Notes under the pieces: generated by a model
Seen by the model: only the letters and a program-made list of their open reading frames with translations
Database searches by the model: none
Told to the model about the DNA's origin: nothing
Translations under genes and position numbers: made by a program
Shown here: positions 1 to 9,861 of the stretch, piece after piece
Numbering within the stretch: position 1 is the stretch's first letter
How the letters are laid out: the number at the start of each line of letters is the position of its first letter
NCBI GenBank assembly: GCA_014621425.1
Contig: JAANBB010000488.1
Coordinates: 1-27,497, forward strand
Direction: 5' to 3'
Length of the DNA stretch: 27,497 nt
Source: Cylindrodendrum hubeiense
Taxonomy: Eukaryota; Ascomycota; Sordariomycetes; Hypocreales; Nectriaceae

Positions 1-2746
1 CGACTGGAGCGCGGCCCCGACGACTTCTCGAGCGTCGTCAAGAACCGCCTCCAGTCATACACGCGCACCGGCCAGGCTTGCGACAGATGCAAGGTGAGTA
101 CCCGTCCAATGACGGCGCGATCGAGATGCTGACTGCGCCCGCTCCAGGTCCGCAAGATTCGATGCGACGCCCTGCCCGAGGGCTGCTCCCACTGCACCAA
201 CCAGAACCTCGAGTGCTACGTGACCGACCGCGTCACCGGCCGCACCGAGCGCAGAGGCTATATGCAGGAGCTCGAGAGGGAAAAGACCGACATGCTCACC
301 CATATCCGCGACCTCGAACGGCTGCTGGCCGACAACGGCGTCGAGGTCCAGCAGTGGCAGTGGTCGCCCTACGCCCAGTACCCTCCCGGCGTCACCTTTG
401 ACAACATGGGAAACCTCATCCAGGATCCCCACTCGACCGATAGATGGACTCAATTCGGCACCGCCTGGGTCAAGAACTCGGAGCAGAAGCCCTCCTCCAT
501 GCCCAGCTTCCCCCGCACCCTGCTCGAGTCACGGCGCGGAGAGGGTCATATCGGAGTGAGAGGCGACGACAGCGCGCCTTTGAGCTCGATCAAGGGCACC
601 CAGCTGTCCATCTTGGGAACCACGGTCGATATCGCATCCTTCGAAGCTCCCGACATGGACGAGCCTTCGGCCGATGCTAAACTTTTAGCGCCACTCTACA
701 ACAAGTCCACCCAGGCCTTCCTCCAATCGACCATGAACAGAAATCCCCCCTTGACGGTCGACCTCCCGTCTCGAGAAGATGCCTTTACCTACTCGGAGTG
801 GTATTTCATGACCATTTCAGCTTTCCTTCCGCTCCTCCACAAACCAACATTCATGCAACTAGTACGACCCCTTGCGCTAGCACTTGAACACCTGCTAACT
901 TGAACAGTTGACGAGAATATACGATGAACCTGGCTTCGAGCCTTCAGTCGCCGAGTTAGTCCTCGTCCACATGGTCTTTGCCATCATTTTCTTCCATTAC
1001 GGTGTTCGCAACTGGCAAAAGGCCGAACAGCGTGCTCACCTCAACGAGACGTCCAACAAGCATTACCACTTCGCGCTCAGCAAGTTCTTTGATCTCACAT
1101 GCGCCCCCGACCTGACGGCAGTCCAAGCCATGGCTTTGATTTCGGTGCATACCCGTGCCTTCCCCAAGCCTGGTGCTGCGTCCATTGTCGTCAACCACGC
1201 ATTACATCGCGCCCTCGAGATGAATCTTCACCGGGAGTCAAGAAAGCCTGGAGAGGGCACAAATCTCAACCACGAGTTGCGCAAAAGGGCATGGTGGGTT
1301 ATTCTGACCATTTACATTGCCATCAACGGACGCCGTGGACTTCCAATGCCCATCACCGTCGAGGAGTTCGACGTTGGGTTCCCCGAGCCCATTGCCGATG
1401 AGCTTCTCAGTGAGGACGGTGTCGACACATCCCGCACCGTACCATGCGTCTTCGAAGTGGGCATCAACGCTTTCAAGATTGTCCCGATTTTGATGGAAAT
1501 GTACTCCAACATTTACAGTGTTCGGCGAGACACCAAGAACTACGTCAACATCGTCAACGCGCTCGAGGCACAGATCAAGAACTGGGACGATGAGCTCCCA
1601 GGACACTTGAAGCTTGGCCACGCAGAGCAAACCGAGCACAGCCACATGAGTGCTCTCTACATCAGGTCGTTTCTCCTCGAGTTCCGTCTGCTACTACGCC
1701 ATCCTTCGGTCGGCATGACGACCGACAAGAAGATGATGGCCGAGAATACTCACATCTGCGAAGATGTTGCCCGAGAGATGCTCTCAATCCAACTGGAGAT
1801 TCAAAGACTCAAGTGTCTTGATACTACGTGGTATCAAATGTCGCTATACGCGGCTTCCATCTTTTCGATGCTAGTCGCCCACTGGGAGAGGCGATTCGAG
1901 ACAACGCCCGAGGCGATTGCCGTGTTGAAGGGCGAAATGAAGAGCTGGCTCGGAATCCTCGAAGAGACGGGATCCCTATTAGGTACGCGCTGCGATTATT
2001 TATGAACTATCTGGAATCTCAACTAACACGCTCAAGGTTCGGGACCAACAATCAGTACCGAGATTGGACAGATTATCGACCGGACCATTGACTGGATCGA
2101 GCACGATATGCGCAAAGGTAGCAAGCCAGCACTACCAACTCCGGCTCCTTCAGCAGAGGTGAAACAGGAGCAGCCTCAGCCCACTTACCAAGTCTCCGAA
2201 GTCCCACCAGCGCCGACAGCAGCGCCAGCGGCACCAAATGGAGCCCAGCCCGAAGTTCCGCCCAAGGGCTTCTACCAGGAACCGGGCATGAACGGTCAAA
2301 CGCAATACCCACCAATTACATATGGCGAACAGCCACAGAATGGCATCCCTCCATCCTACGAAGCTGACATGTTCTTCAACACATCAGCCCAAGCCGCCGC
2401 CGCTGCAGTTGTGACGTCAGTCCAGGATGTCTCGGCCGCACAGTCAAATCCCCTGATTGCCTTTGCCTCTCAAGCGACTCAACACGTCGCACCTCAACCT
2501 CAAGCAGATATGCTGTGGCATGGTCGTGGCAACACATGGCATGACTGGACAGCTGCGCTTGCTGATACCCAAGAGCGATACAGCGCAACAGCTCTCCTAA
2601 CACTCGGAGGTGGTCCACGAGACTCTGTGGCCGTCTCAGGCGTCCCAGAGCCATCTGGGCTGGCGGCAAATACAATGAACGGTGTACAGCCCGCGGGCTC
2701 ATGGCCGTTGATGCTGTTTGATAATATGACACCAAACGGATCTTGA
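1..2746 (+). CDS. Zn2Cys6 fungal transcription factor, 5' end outside the window
   Basis: Four exons are visible: 1-93, 148-861, 908-1982 and 2037-2746, giving 863 residues; the true N-terminus lies left of the window. Introns are 54, 46 and 54 nt with GTGAGT or GTACG donors and CTAAC branch sites. The first intron splits the zinc cluster. After splicing, six cysteines read C-x2-C-x6-C-x6-C-x2-C-x6-C (residues about 27-56 of the visible part), the classic binuclear zinc cluster for DNA binding. A charged helix follows (ELEREKTDMLTHIRDLERLL), a likely dimerising coiled coil. The middle (visible residues about 240-450) has the fungal_trans hallmarks, for example RKRAWWVILTIYIAINGRRG and a DVGFPEP motif. 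The last 190 residues are Pro/Gln/Ala-rich and probably disordered, as in activation domains. It should act in the nucleus. I cannot name an orthologue or target genes from sequence alone. Confidence 0.93.
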
Positions 2747-3313
2747 TTTTCTTTGTTATGAATGGACTAGCGGCGGACTCGCCCTGTAGCATATTGCGGC
2801 GTTTGGTGGGCTCTCATGGTACACGTATGGGATCGGGCATGGCTATTTTGGTTTCGCAAAATAAGCATGAGCCGCCGGTTGAGCGGGATGCTAGGAAGGA
2901 CAAACAGCATTGTATGTATATATGTGTGAATGTGTATGTGAGCCATCGGAGATGGTTATTGTTGGGGGAAACCCAGCGTCACGAACAATGATGCTTGTCA
3001 TTTAAAATAGATTAATTGCACCATGAATATATGGAGCTATAACAATTTGCATTTTACATTCCAAGTTGTCATGTCTTGTCTGAATCTTGCGTATCTTGTC
3101 GTTGAGCCAGTACAGTATGAACTTCGGCCCGAGCTTGACTGCCGAACTTTTGCCGGCAAAGCTAGCTATCCACCCAGCCTTCCATCGTCGCGTTACAGCT
3201 CGACTTCAAAGTGCACTGCAGCCTGCAATCATCTCCGGCGCAGTCTCCATCGCCTTGCATCGCGCCCTATTCGACTCTCCAGCACTTGCGGAGACTCCCG
3301 CGACAGCGACAAG
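2747..3313. other. Intergenic: 3'UTR of the zinc-cluster factor and 5' region of the zinc-finger gene
   Basis: No coding pattern is seen. The left part contains a TG-rich stretch (2909-2940) with a Pumilio-like octamer. The right part, from about 3060, contains repeated TTGTC words and pyrimidine-rich sequence and is likely the promoter and leader of the gene starting at 3314. Confidence 0.6.
2915..2922 (+). promoter_or_regulatory. Candidate Pumilio (Puf3-type) site in the 3'UTR
   Basis: The octamer TGTATATA matches the UGUANAUA consensus of Puf proteins and lies about 170 nt after the stop codon of the zinc-cluster factor, in a TG-rich tract. It is a short match that could occur by chance, and it matters only if the transcript extends this far. 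Confidence 0.3.
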
Positions 3314-4399
3314 ATGGGCAAGAAGAGACGTGGCCACCCCGACGTCGAGGACATCCTCGGTCGTCCTTGGTGCTACTACTGTACGAAGCTTGCGCCTCGC
3401 CCATGAACCTAGACTGACCTTTCCCAGGCGAGCGTGATTTTGAGGATTTGAAGCTCCTCATTTCCCACCAAAAGGCCAAGCACTTCAAGTGTGATCGATG
3501 TGGTCGCCGACTGAACACGGCTGGAGGTTGGTCATCCGGCGCGAGCCTCATTGGAAACTGCTAACCCTTGACTCGCAGGTCTTTCCGTCCATTTGAACCA
3601 GGTCCACAAAGAGAACCTCTCCCAGGTCGAGAATGCGCTCCCGAACCGCCAAGGCCTCGAGGTTGAAATCTTCGGTATGGAGGGTATCCCAGCGGAAATT
3701 CTCGACCAGCACCGCAATCGCATCATTCAGAACTTCTACCAGGCGCAGGAGGACAGGCGGGTCGCGACCGGAAATCCTCTGCCTGGCCAGGCGTCGAACA
3801 ACTCGCGGAAGAAGGTCAAGGTTGAGACTACGGATACTCTCAAGCAGCGACTCGAGGAGTTTCGGGCACAGCGCAAGAATGGAGGATCCATTGCACCTGC
3901 GGAGGCTGCCCCCCCTGCTGCAAGCCCGGCATCATTCGTGAGTTTTTGTTCTGTCCAGTGTTATATGAACTAACCCTAATAGAACCCCTCCTATCAGACT
4001 CCCCAACCTCAGTACGACCAACACAGCGCCCAGCCTGCTTACCCTCAAGCACCGCCAGCAGCTTCCTACGGCTACCCGGCGAGTGCGCTCCCGGCACGAC
4101 CATCAGCGAACCTCCCCGCCGCCCCCGGACTTCCTCAGCGACCCACTCAAGGTGGAAACTGGAACAGTCCCGGTGCGGCGCCTGGAGCTGCATCCGGCGA
4201 TGATATCGACCAGTTGATACGCATGGCAGAGGCCGGCATCAAGCCCCCCCAGAAGGGTGAGGCTGGAGACGACGACAAGAAGGGCAAGAAGGATAAGGAC
4301 AAGAAGAGCAGGATGATGTACGACGATGCCGAGATCAGTCCTGAGGAGAGAATGGCCGCGCTGCCTCGTTACGTGTTTGCGCCCGAGATTGCTGCCTGA
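3314..4399 (+). CDS. BUGZ: BuGZ/ZNF207-type C2H2 zinc-finger protein with C-terminal GLEBS-like motif
   Basis: Exons are 3314-3380, 3428-3526, 3579-3937 and 3983-4399, encoding 313 residues. The introns are 47, 52 and 45 nt. The N-terminus has two adjacent zinc fingers: C20, C23, H36, H41 and C44, C47, H60, H65, joined as [12 protein letters not shown], which is diagnostic of the ZNF207/BuGZ family (plant SUF4 is related). The conserved follow-on [15 protein letters not shown] (about 83-97) also matches. The middle is Pro/Ala/Gln/Tyr-rich low complexity, and a lysine/aspartate patch precedes [17 protein letters not shown] (about 289-305), corresponding to the GLEBS motif that binds Bub3 in animals; the paired glutamates are at 296-297. 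In animals BuGZ stabilises Bub3, loads it on kinetochores and promotes spindle assembly. The start is the only ATG that gives the conserved N-terminus. The fungal role is inferred. Confidence 0.92.
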
Positions 4400-5430
4400 G
4401 CTTGGACAAGACTGGCGAGGGTTGGGCTTTACGGGACAAGACACTGATGGGATGTATCGTTGATGGGTCGGGGCCTTGTATTGCATGGATGGCGTCTGGG
4501 AGTGTAAATTAAGGATCAATGTGATGTTATTCTCAGCATTTGGTCGGCCAGTGAGTGGAGTGAAGTGAGCGTAGGTGAAGCCGGAGATGTCATCCAGACC
4601 TGTACTCCGTACTGAAGGTAACGTGAATGGGTGTGATGGCCCCAGCTTCTCTTGCTCTGGCCTCTCGCTGTGTCAAACTCCGAACAAATTAGCCAGGTCC
4701 GTCCCATCGAACCGTCCCGTCAATGAGATTCTCCACAAGGGATATGCCCCATAGTAGTCCAAGCTTACATGTTTGTGATGGTAAACAACGGGGCGCTCCT
4801 TTCCGGGCGGTTCGTCGCATGGCGGTCTGTTTCAAATAGGCCTTTTCGGACAGGTCTAAGATGTTGTTTTGATCCCCCGATTTGGAGATGATCTCAAAAG
4901 CCGCACAGCAGTTTAAAACAGCGGCAGCTAGGGAACATGATCTAACAGCTTAAACGATGTATTGAATTTATTAAGCACATTACAGAAGTATTCATAGCCA
5001 TTGACCTGTTTTCCGTGGAAAACACTGTTCTGCCACCAGCTGTAGGGTAGCCGATGTACCGCGCTTGCACAGGGCACCCTGGTCAAGCCCCTGACGGCCC
5101 CTGCCACGCCACGAGTTACCACAGCAACGCGCTTTTCTGGGGCGTGCAAACAACAAACTAAACGTCACCTTGACCGTGCTCGGCAGTTCCAACTGAAGAC
5201 TGCCACGACCACATCGACGACTACTAACGACCTCCAGCAGACGAATTCTGGGGGCTTCGATTTCTTTTTTGCCTCCGCTCCGCCAGGTTCGACATTGTTC
5301 TTATGACTGGCGAAATTGAGAGCCCGCACTGCATTTGCCATTAACTTGTTTACTTGCCCCTCGCATCTGCATCTGTCGAGTCCCGGAGCTTCGAGGCGAT
5401 TAGCTCTCGGAGAGAAAACACCAGCTTATC
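4400..5430. other. Intergenic region between the BuGZ-like gene and kinesin-8
   Basis: About 1 kb without a supportable ORF. It should hold the 3'UTR of the BuGZ-like gene and the promoter and leader of the kinesin. An acceptor-like stretch, CTACTAACGACCTCCAGCAG, ends near 5240 and could be the 3' end of a leader intron, but I found no convincing donor upstream. Confidence 0.5.
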
Positions 5431-8400
5431 ATGGCGATTAACGGCCAGTCGTCCATCACAGTTGCCGGTATGTCTGGCGCATTCCAGGATTCCAGGCTTT
5501 GCTGACCATTCTTAGTCCGAGTACGGCCGTTCACGATCCGAGAAGCTGCGCAACTGTACGAGATACCGCCCCTGCGCACTAAGCCTCATTGCTGACAGTG
5601 CGTATAGACAAAAGAACGAGGATGGGACAATCTTTCTGGGAGACGGCTCCCTTGCCGCTGCCCCCACACCGAAGCTGCACCAGCGCGGCATCCGAAACGT
5701 CGTCAAGGTCGTAGATGACCGCTGCTTGTACGTCGACCTTGCACGATTGATGGGCACTACTAACTAGGCGCAGAGTCTTTGATCCTCCCGAGGAAAACCC
5801 CGTCCACAAATTCGGTCGATCCGTTGCGCCCTCATCGAAAAAGGTCAAGGACCAGGTCTTTGCCTTTGACCGAGTCTTTGACGAGAACACGACGCAATCC
5901 GATGTTTACGAAGGCACCACTAGAGCCCTCCTCGACAGCGTGCTTGATGGATACAATGCGACCGTCTTTGCCTACGGCGCCACCGGATGTGGCAAGACGC
6001 ACACCATTACCGGAACGTCCCAGCAGCCCGGCATCATCTTCATGACCATGCAGGAGTTGTTCGAGAAGATTGAGGAGCGCAGCCAGGACAAGACCACCGA
6101 GCTGACCCTCAGCTATCTGGAGATTTACAACGAGACGATTCGAGATTTGCTGGTACCTGGCGGTGGCCAAGCTGCGCCCAAGGGTGGCTTGATGCTTCGA
6201 GAGGACAGCAACCAGGGCGTGTCTGTGTTTGGACTGTCGAGCCACCACCCCAAGGATGTGCAAGAAGTCATGGACATGATTGTCCAAGGAAACGAATACC
6301 GAACTGTTTCGGCTACCGAGGCCAACGCCACCTCTTCGCGATCGCACGCAGTCCTCCAGATCAACGTGGCCCAAAAGGACAGAAACGCCGACGTCAGCGA
6401 GCCTCACACCATGGCAACCCTCAGCATCATTGATCTGGCTGGCTCTGAGCGAGCATCCGTCACCAAGAACCGTGGCGAGCGCTTGACCGAGGGAGCCAAC
6501 ATCAACAAGTCGCTGCTTGCACTCGGAGGCTGCATCAACGCCCTGTGCGACCGCCGCCAAAAACAACACGTACCCTACCGAAACAGCAAGTTGACTCGTC
6601 TTCTCAAGTTTTCCCTGGGCGGAAACTGCAAGACTGTCATGATTGTCTGCGTGTCGCCGTCCAGCGCTCACTTTGACGAGTCCCAAAACACCCTTCGATA
6701 CGCCAACCGAGCCAAGAACATCCAGACCAAGGTCACGCGCAACGTCTTCAATGTCAACCGCCATGTCAAGGACTTTTTGGTCAAGATTGACGAGCAGATG
6801 GCCCTGATCAACGAGCTCAAGGCTCAGCAAAAGGACGCCGAAAACACCTTCTTTGCCAAGTTCCGAAAGCAGGGCGAGAAGCGCGACACTCTGGCCCGCG
6901 AAGGAATCCAGAGACTCCGCGCAGCCTACGACAACTCCGCCGCCGAGCGCAAGGAATTCATCACCAACATGAAGAAGCTCAAGGCGTTTGAGCGTCGCAT
7001 TGGCATGCTCTCTGGGTGGATTGCAGCTTTCGACACTGTTTGCGACCAGCGAGGTGACGAGGATTCAATGCCCCAGAACCTGGTCACGATCCGACGGACA
7101 GCTTTGGGTGTCCTCGTTGAGTTGGAGAACAGCAGACAGCACATTCACCAAAAGCTGGACAAGTCCAACTGGGAACGCTCCATCGACACAGCCCTCAGCC
7201 ACAGCTTGAAGCAGCTTCAGAGCAGCGAAGGTGCCGACACTGGCGAGGTCACCAGTCTGACCCGCGAAGCTGAGCTGCTCAAGTCCAACTTCAACCGCGA
7301 GGCCTACCACGAGGTTCTTGAGCAGGGCAAGGCTGGTGACGCCGCCATGGTGCAAATGCTTCTCACTGCGCAGTTTGACATCCTGACGTCTCTCTCCGAC
7401 ACCATGACCATGGATGAGGAGGATGCCGTGACCCATGCCAAGGAAATCATCAACCGCCTTCTTCAGACTGGTTATACGGCTGCTTCCCAGATTGTCAAGC
7501 CCGACGGATCTATTCCTGTAGTCGAAATCTTCCCTCCCACTCGCCGAGGCACGCCCAAGCGCAAGAAGTTGGTTTCTGTTTACGCCAGACCCATTGCGCA
7601 GCCTGTTCTGGCACCTGCCCCGATCGAGCCTCCCATGAGCCCTACCAGGGGGTCTCCACGACGACGCAAGGTGATGGGAGCCAAGAAGGGCATCACCTTT
7701 ACGCCCGTGAAGAAGATGAGGAAGGGCGGAGTGCGATGGCGAGATGATGAGACGGAAGAGGGCACGCTGGCAGACTTTGAGAAGACACCACAGAAGTTTA
7801 AGGATTCGCCTGCACAGGAGTCTCCTGAAAAGGCCCTTATCGCTCCCCCAATGCCAGCTTACCTTGAAGAGGAGCTGGAGGAGGAGGTTGAGGTGGATGA
7901 AGCCGAATCGGAATCGGAATCGGAATCGGAATCAGAAGAAGAGGAAGAGGGGACGAGAGAGTTGACGAAGGATCTGACTCAAGACTTCACTCAAGACTTG
8001 ACGAAAGATCTGACGAAAGACCTGACCAAGGACCTGACCAAGGACCTGAGCAAAGACCTGACAAAGGACCTGACAAAGGACCTGACGAAGGACTTGACGA
8101 AGGACTTGACGAAGGAGATCAAAATTTCCAGCGGGGAGTCGAGCCCAAGCCTTCAGATCCCCCGCACCTCTGCTCTGACGGCCAAACCCAGCAGATTCCA
8201 AGCCGGTTTCTTGTCAAAGGGCCCTCGACCTTCGTATGCTGGAGGCTCACCAATCCCTCGAGTTCCATCATTCAGCCTCAACCTGGCGAGTTCTCCCGAC
8301 GTTCAGCGAACACCGCCGTTGCGATCCTTGGATGTCAGTAAGACTGGCAACCTGTCGCCATCGCCTTCGCAGATTGCTGTTCCGATCCGATCTCTTCGAT

Positions 8401-8936
8401 CTCGGCCATCGATTATCGACGAGAACAACCCAATCAACACCAGCTTTGGGTCTAGCTCGGATTCGGAATCAAGCACCATGGATGCCCGCAAGCTCCGTAC
8501 TGCGCTGCACTCTGCCATGAAAGACAAGGCTCGTAGAATGAGCATCATGACGGGCACTACGACTTCAAACGGGAGGCGAATCTCCTCGATGGGCTCGCTT
8601 AACGGCGACCGACCTGGACCCAGGCCTAGCTTGCCTGCGCTGGCCAGCAGCTCCAACGGAATCTCTCGTCTTCGCCGCGGTAGCACTGAGCGACGAAGGA
8701 GCCCACCGCTGACGTGCTCTCCCCCCGACTGGAAGGGTGATCGAGCTTTGACGCCTGGCCAGGCGAGGCGGATGAACATGGGAGGAAGTGTGAGGATGGA
8801 GAACACGGGAGGAAGCCCTCGTGGAGGTCTCGGAGGTCTTGGAGGTCTTGCTGGTGACAAGGCCCGGCGGATCACTATCGGTACTGCAGGCGCTGGTCAC
8901 CGTAGGCAAGAAAGCCGAGGAAACACATGGCGATAA
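5431..8936 (+). CDS. KIP3: Kinesin-8 motor protein (Kip3/Klp5/KipB family)
   Basis: Exons are 5431-5467, 5516-5555, 5608-5727 and 5774-8936, giving 1119 residues. The motor starts at VRVRPFTIRE (residue 13) and contains the P-loop GATGCGKT (134-141), switch I NATSSRSHA (250-258), switch II DLAGSE (286-291) and NINKSLLALG (308-317). It ends near 385 with LRYANRAKNIQTKV. A helical, coiled-coil-prone stalk follows (about 400-480). N-terminal placement of the motor and these motifs fit kinesin-8, plus-end-directed motors that trim microtubule plus ends and control spindle length, chromosome position and nuclear migration. The tail is disordered: six S/T-P-x-K/R sites between 659 and 752, basic NLS-like patches, an acidic Glu/Ser run, a 13-unit LTKD repeat (796-847), a SPIP sequence (891-894) and a basic Ser/Gly-rich end. 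Exon 3 and 4 acceptors are ambiguous by 9 and 6 nt. The first ATG that splices into the motor was chosen. Confidence 0.95.
7905..7934 (+). repeat. GAATCG/A hexamer repeat (5 units) inside the kinesin CDS
   Basis: Five consecutive GAATCG-type hexamers encode alternating Glu-Ser and lead into a run of glutamates. This is an in-frame microsatellite that gives an acidic, phosphorylatable tract just before the LTKD repeat. Confidence 0.85.
7962..8117 (+). repeat. 12-bp coding minisatellite: 13 tandem LTKD units
   Basis: Thirteen 12-nt units encode LTKD variants in order: LTKD, LTQD, FTQD, four LTKD, LSKD, four LTKD, LTKE. Third-position changes differ between units (ctgacg, ctgacc, ctgaca, ttgacg), while short runs of units are near-identical, the pattern of local unit gain and loss under selection on the protein. 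It covers kinesin residues 796-847. Confidence 0.95.
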
Positions 8937-9299
8937 TGGTCAGGATTGACGTTGGCCGGTATCAAATTGCCAATGAGCTTGGATGAATGATTCGGGGTGT
9001 TGTTTTGAGCCTGGAGTTTCGGCTTGGCGTTCCGGACGCGGAAGGTTTGCATAGGACCTTTGTATTGATTTGTACAATTCATTTATCGCATGTGTATTCT
9101 CAGTGCGTATTCCCTTGACATGTGCGTGAGAGTGTGTGAGGACAGGGATTCGTTTGGCATGACATGTTTTGGAGCGCGGAGATGGTCAGCAACCTTAAGG
9201 GACATGCATAACTCTGACGTTTCCGAAGCCAATCAAATTAGTTTCTGGCTGAGTTGACGTAGCGCGGACTTGGCGTCGTGCTTTACTTAGCCGTGGGGA

Positions 9300-9357
9300 C
9301 CTAACGCCGAAACACAGCTCGATGTGATGCTACGGCGATGATGTTTTCGGCGTTAGG
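9300..9357. repeat. 13-bp perfect inverted repeat with 32-nt spacer
   Basis: CCTAACGCCGAAA at 9300-9312 is repeated as its reverse complement at 9345-9357. It lies about 270 bp upstream of the TATA box of the dehydrogenase gene and could be a paired regulator site or a hairpin. No transposon hallmark (target duplication, ORF) accompanies it. Confidence 0.6.
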
Positions 9358-9624
9358 ACTCAACAGCTTCCCCGCTTATAACGGCGCCCACGACGGCGCT
9401 GCGTGAGCTGACAATGCAATTCGGCGAGTCAGCCGAGTGTGAAATGGTTGTTTCCCCGGTATTTCCGATTCCCCAATGCGACGAAGCGCGGGGATATCGG
9501 ACTTGAGTTGGAGCCGGTTCGTGAGGTGGTTTGGCGGTTTCGGCGATAATTCATAGTCTGCGCGGCGTTGGAGAGGCAGGTAAGCAGCCACCGAATGATG
9601 AGGCCTAGATGGGATTCAGAAATG

Positions 9625-9631
9625 TATATAA
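9625..9631 (+). promoter_or_regulatory. TATA box of the dehydrogenase gene
   Basis: TATATAA lies 230 bp upstream of the ATG at 9862. A start site about 30 nt downstream (near 9655-9665) would give a leader of about 200 nt free of upstream ATG codons, since the ATGs at 9640 and 9651 would fall before it. Confidence 0.55.
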
Positions 9632-9710
9632 CAGTCTTCATGGTGCCTCGATGTGCTTCTCATTTCGGCTCACTCCAGCAAGCAATTCGATTCGCATCTC
9701 ATCTCGAAGA

Positions 9711-9845
9711 CTCAACACTACTCAACACCACTGGACACCCTGAACACCACTGGACATCACTAACACCACTGAAGACCACACACCACTGAACCACTGAAGA
9801 CCACTGGGCAACACTAACACCACTGAACGCCACTGAAGACCACTT
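9711..9845 (+). repeat. Degenerate CACCACTGAA-type tandem repeat in the leader
   Basis: About 135 nt are made of loosely repeated words such as CAACACCACTG, ACCACTGAA and GAAGACCACT, rich in A and C and almost free of T-runs. It ends just before the ATG of the dehydrogenase and is probably transcribed as its 5'UTR. The unit length is irregular. Confidence 0.8.
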
Positions 9846-9861
9846 AGACACAACCGCAGCA

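Larger units (their letters stand above)
8937..9861. other. Intergenic region between kinesin-8 and the dehydrogenase
   Basis: No gene is supported. The left part is the kinesin 3'UTR. The rest contains a 13-bp inverted repeat (9300-9357), a second TATAA (9376-9380), the TATATAA box at 9625 and the repetitive leader of the next gene. Confidence 0.55.

Noticed and set aside
5832..6830. 332-codon open frame on the minus strand
   Set aside because: It is an antisense shadow of the conserved kinesin motor domain; codon constraint of the real gene explains the openness.
7932..8201. Minus-strand frame with QVLRQVL-type repeats
   Set aside because: It is the antisense reading of the LTKD coding repeat and has no independent support.
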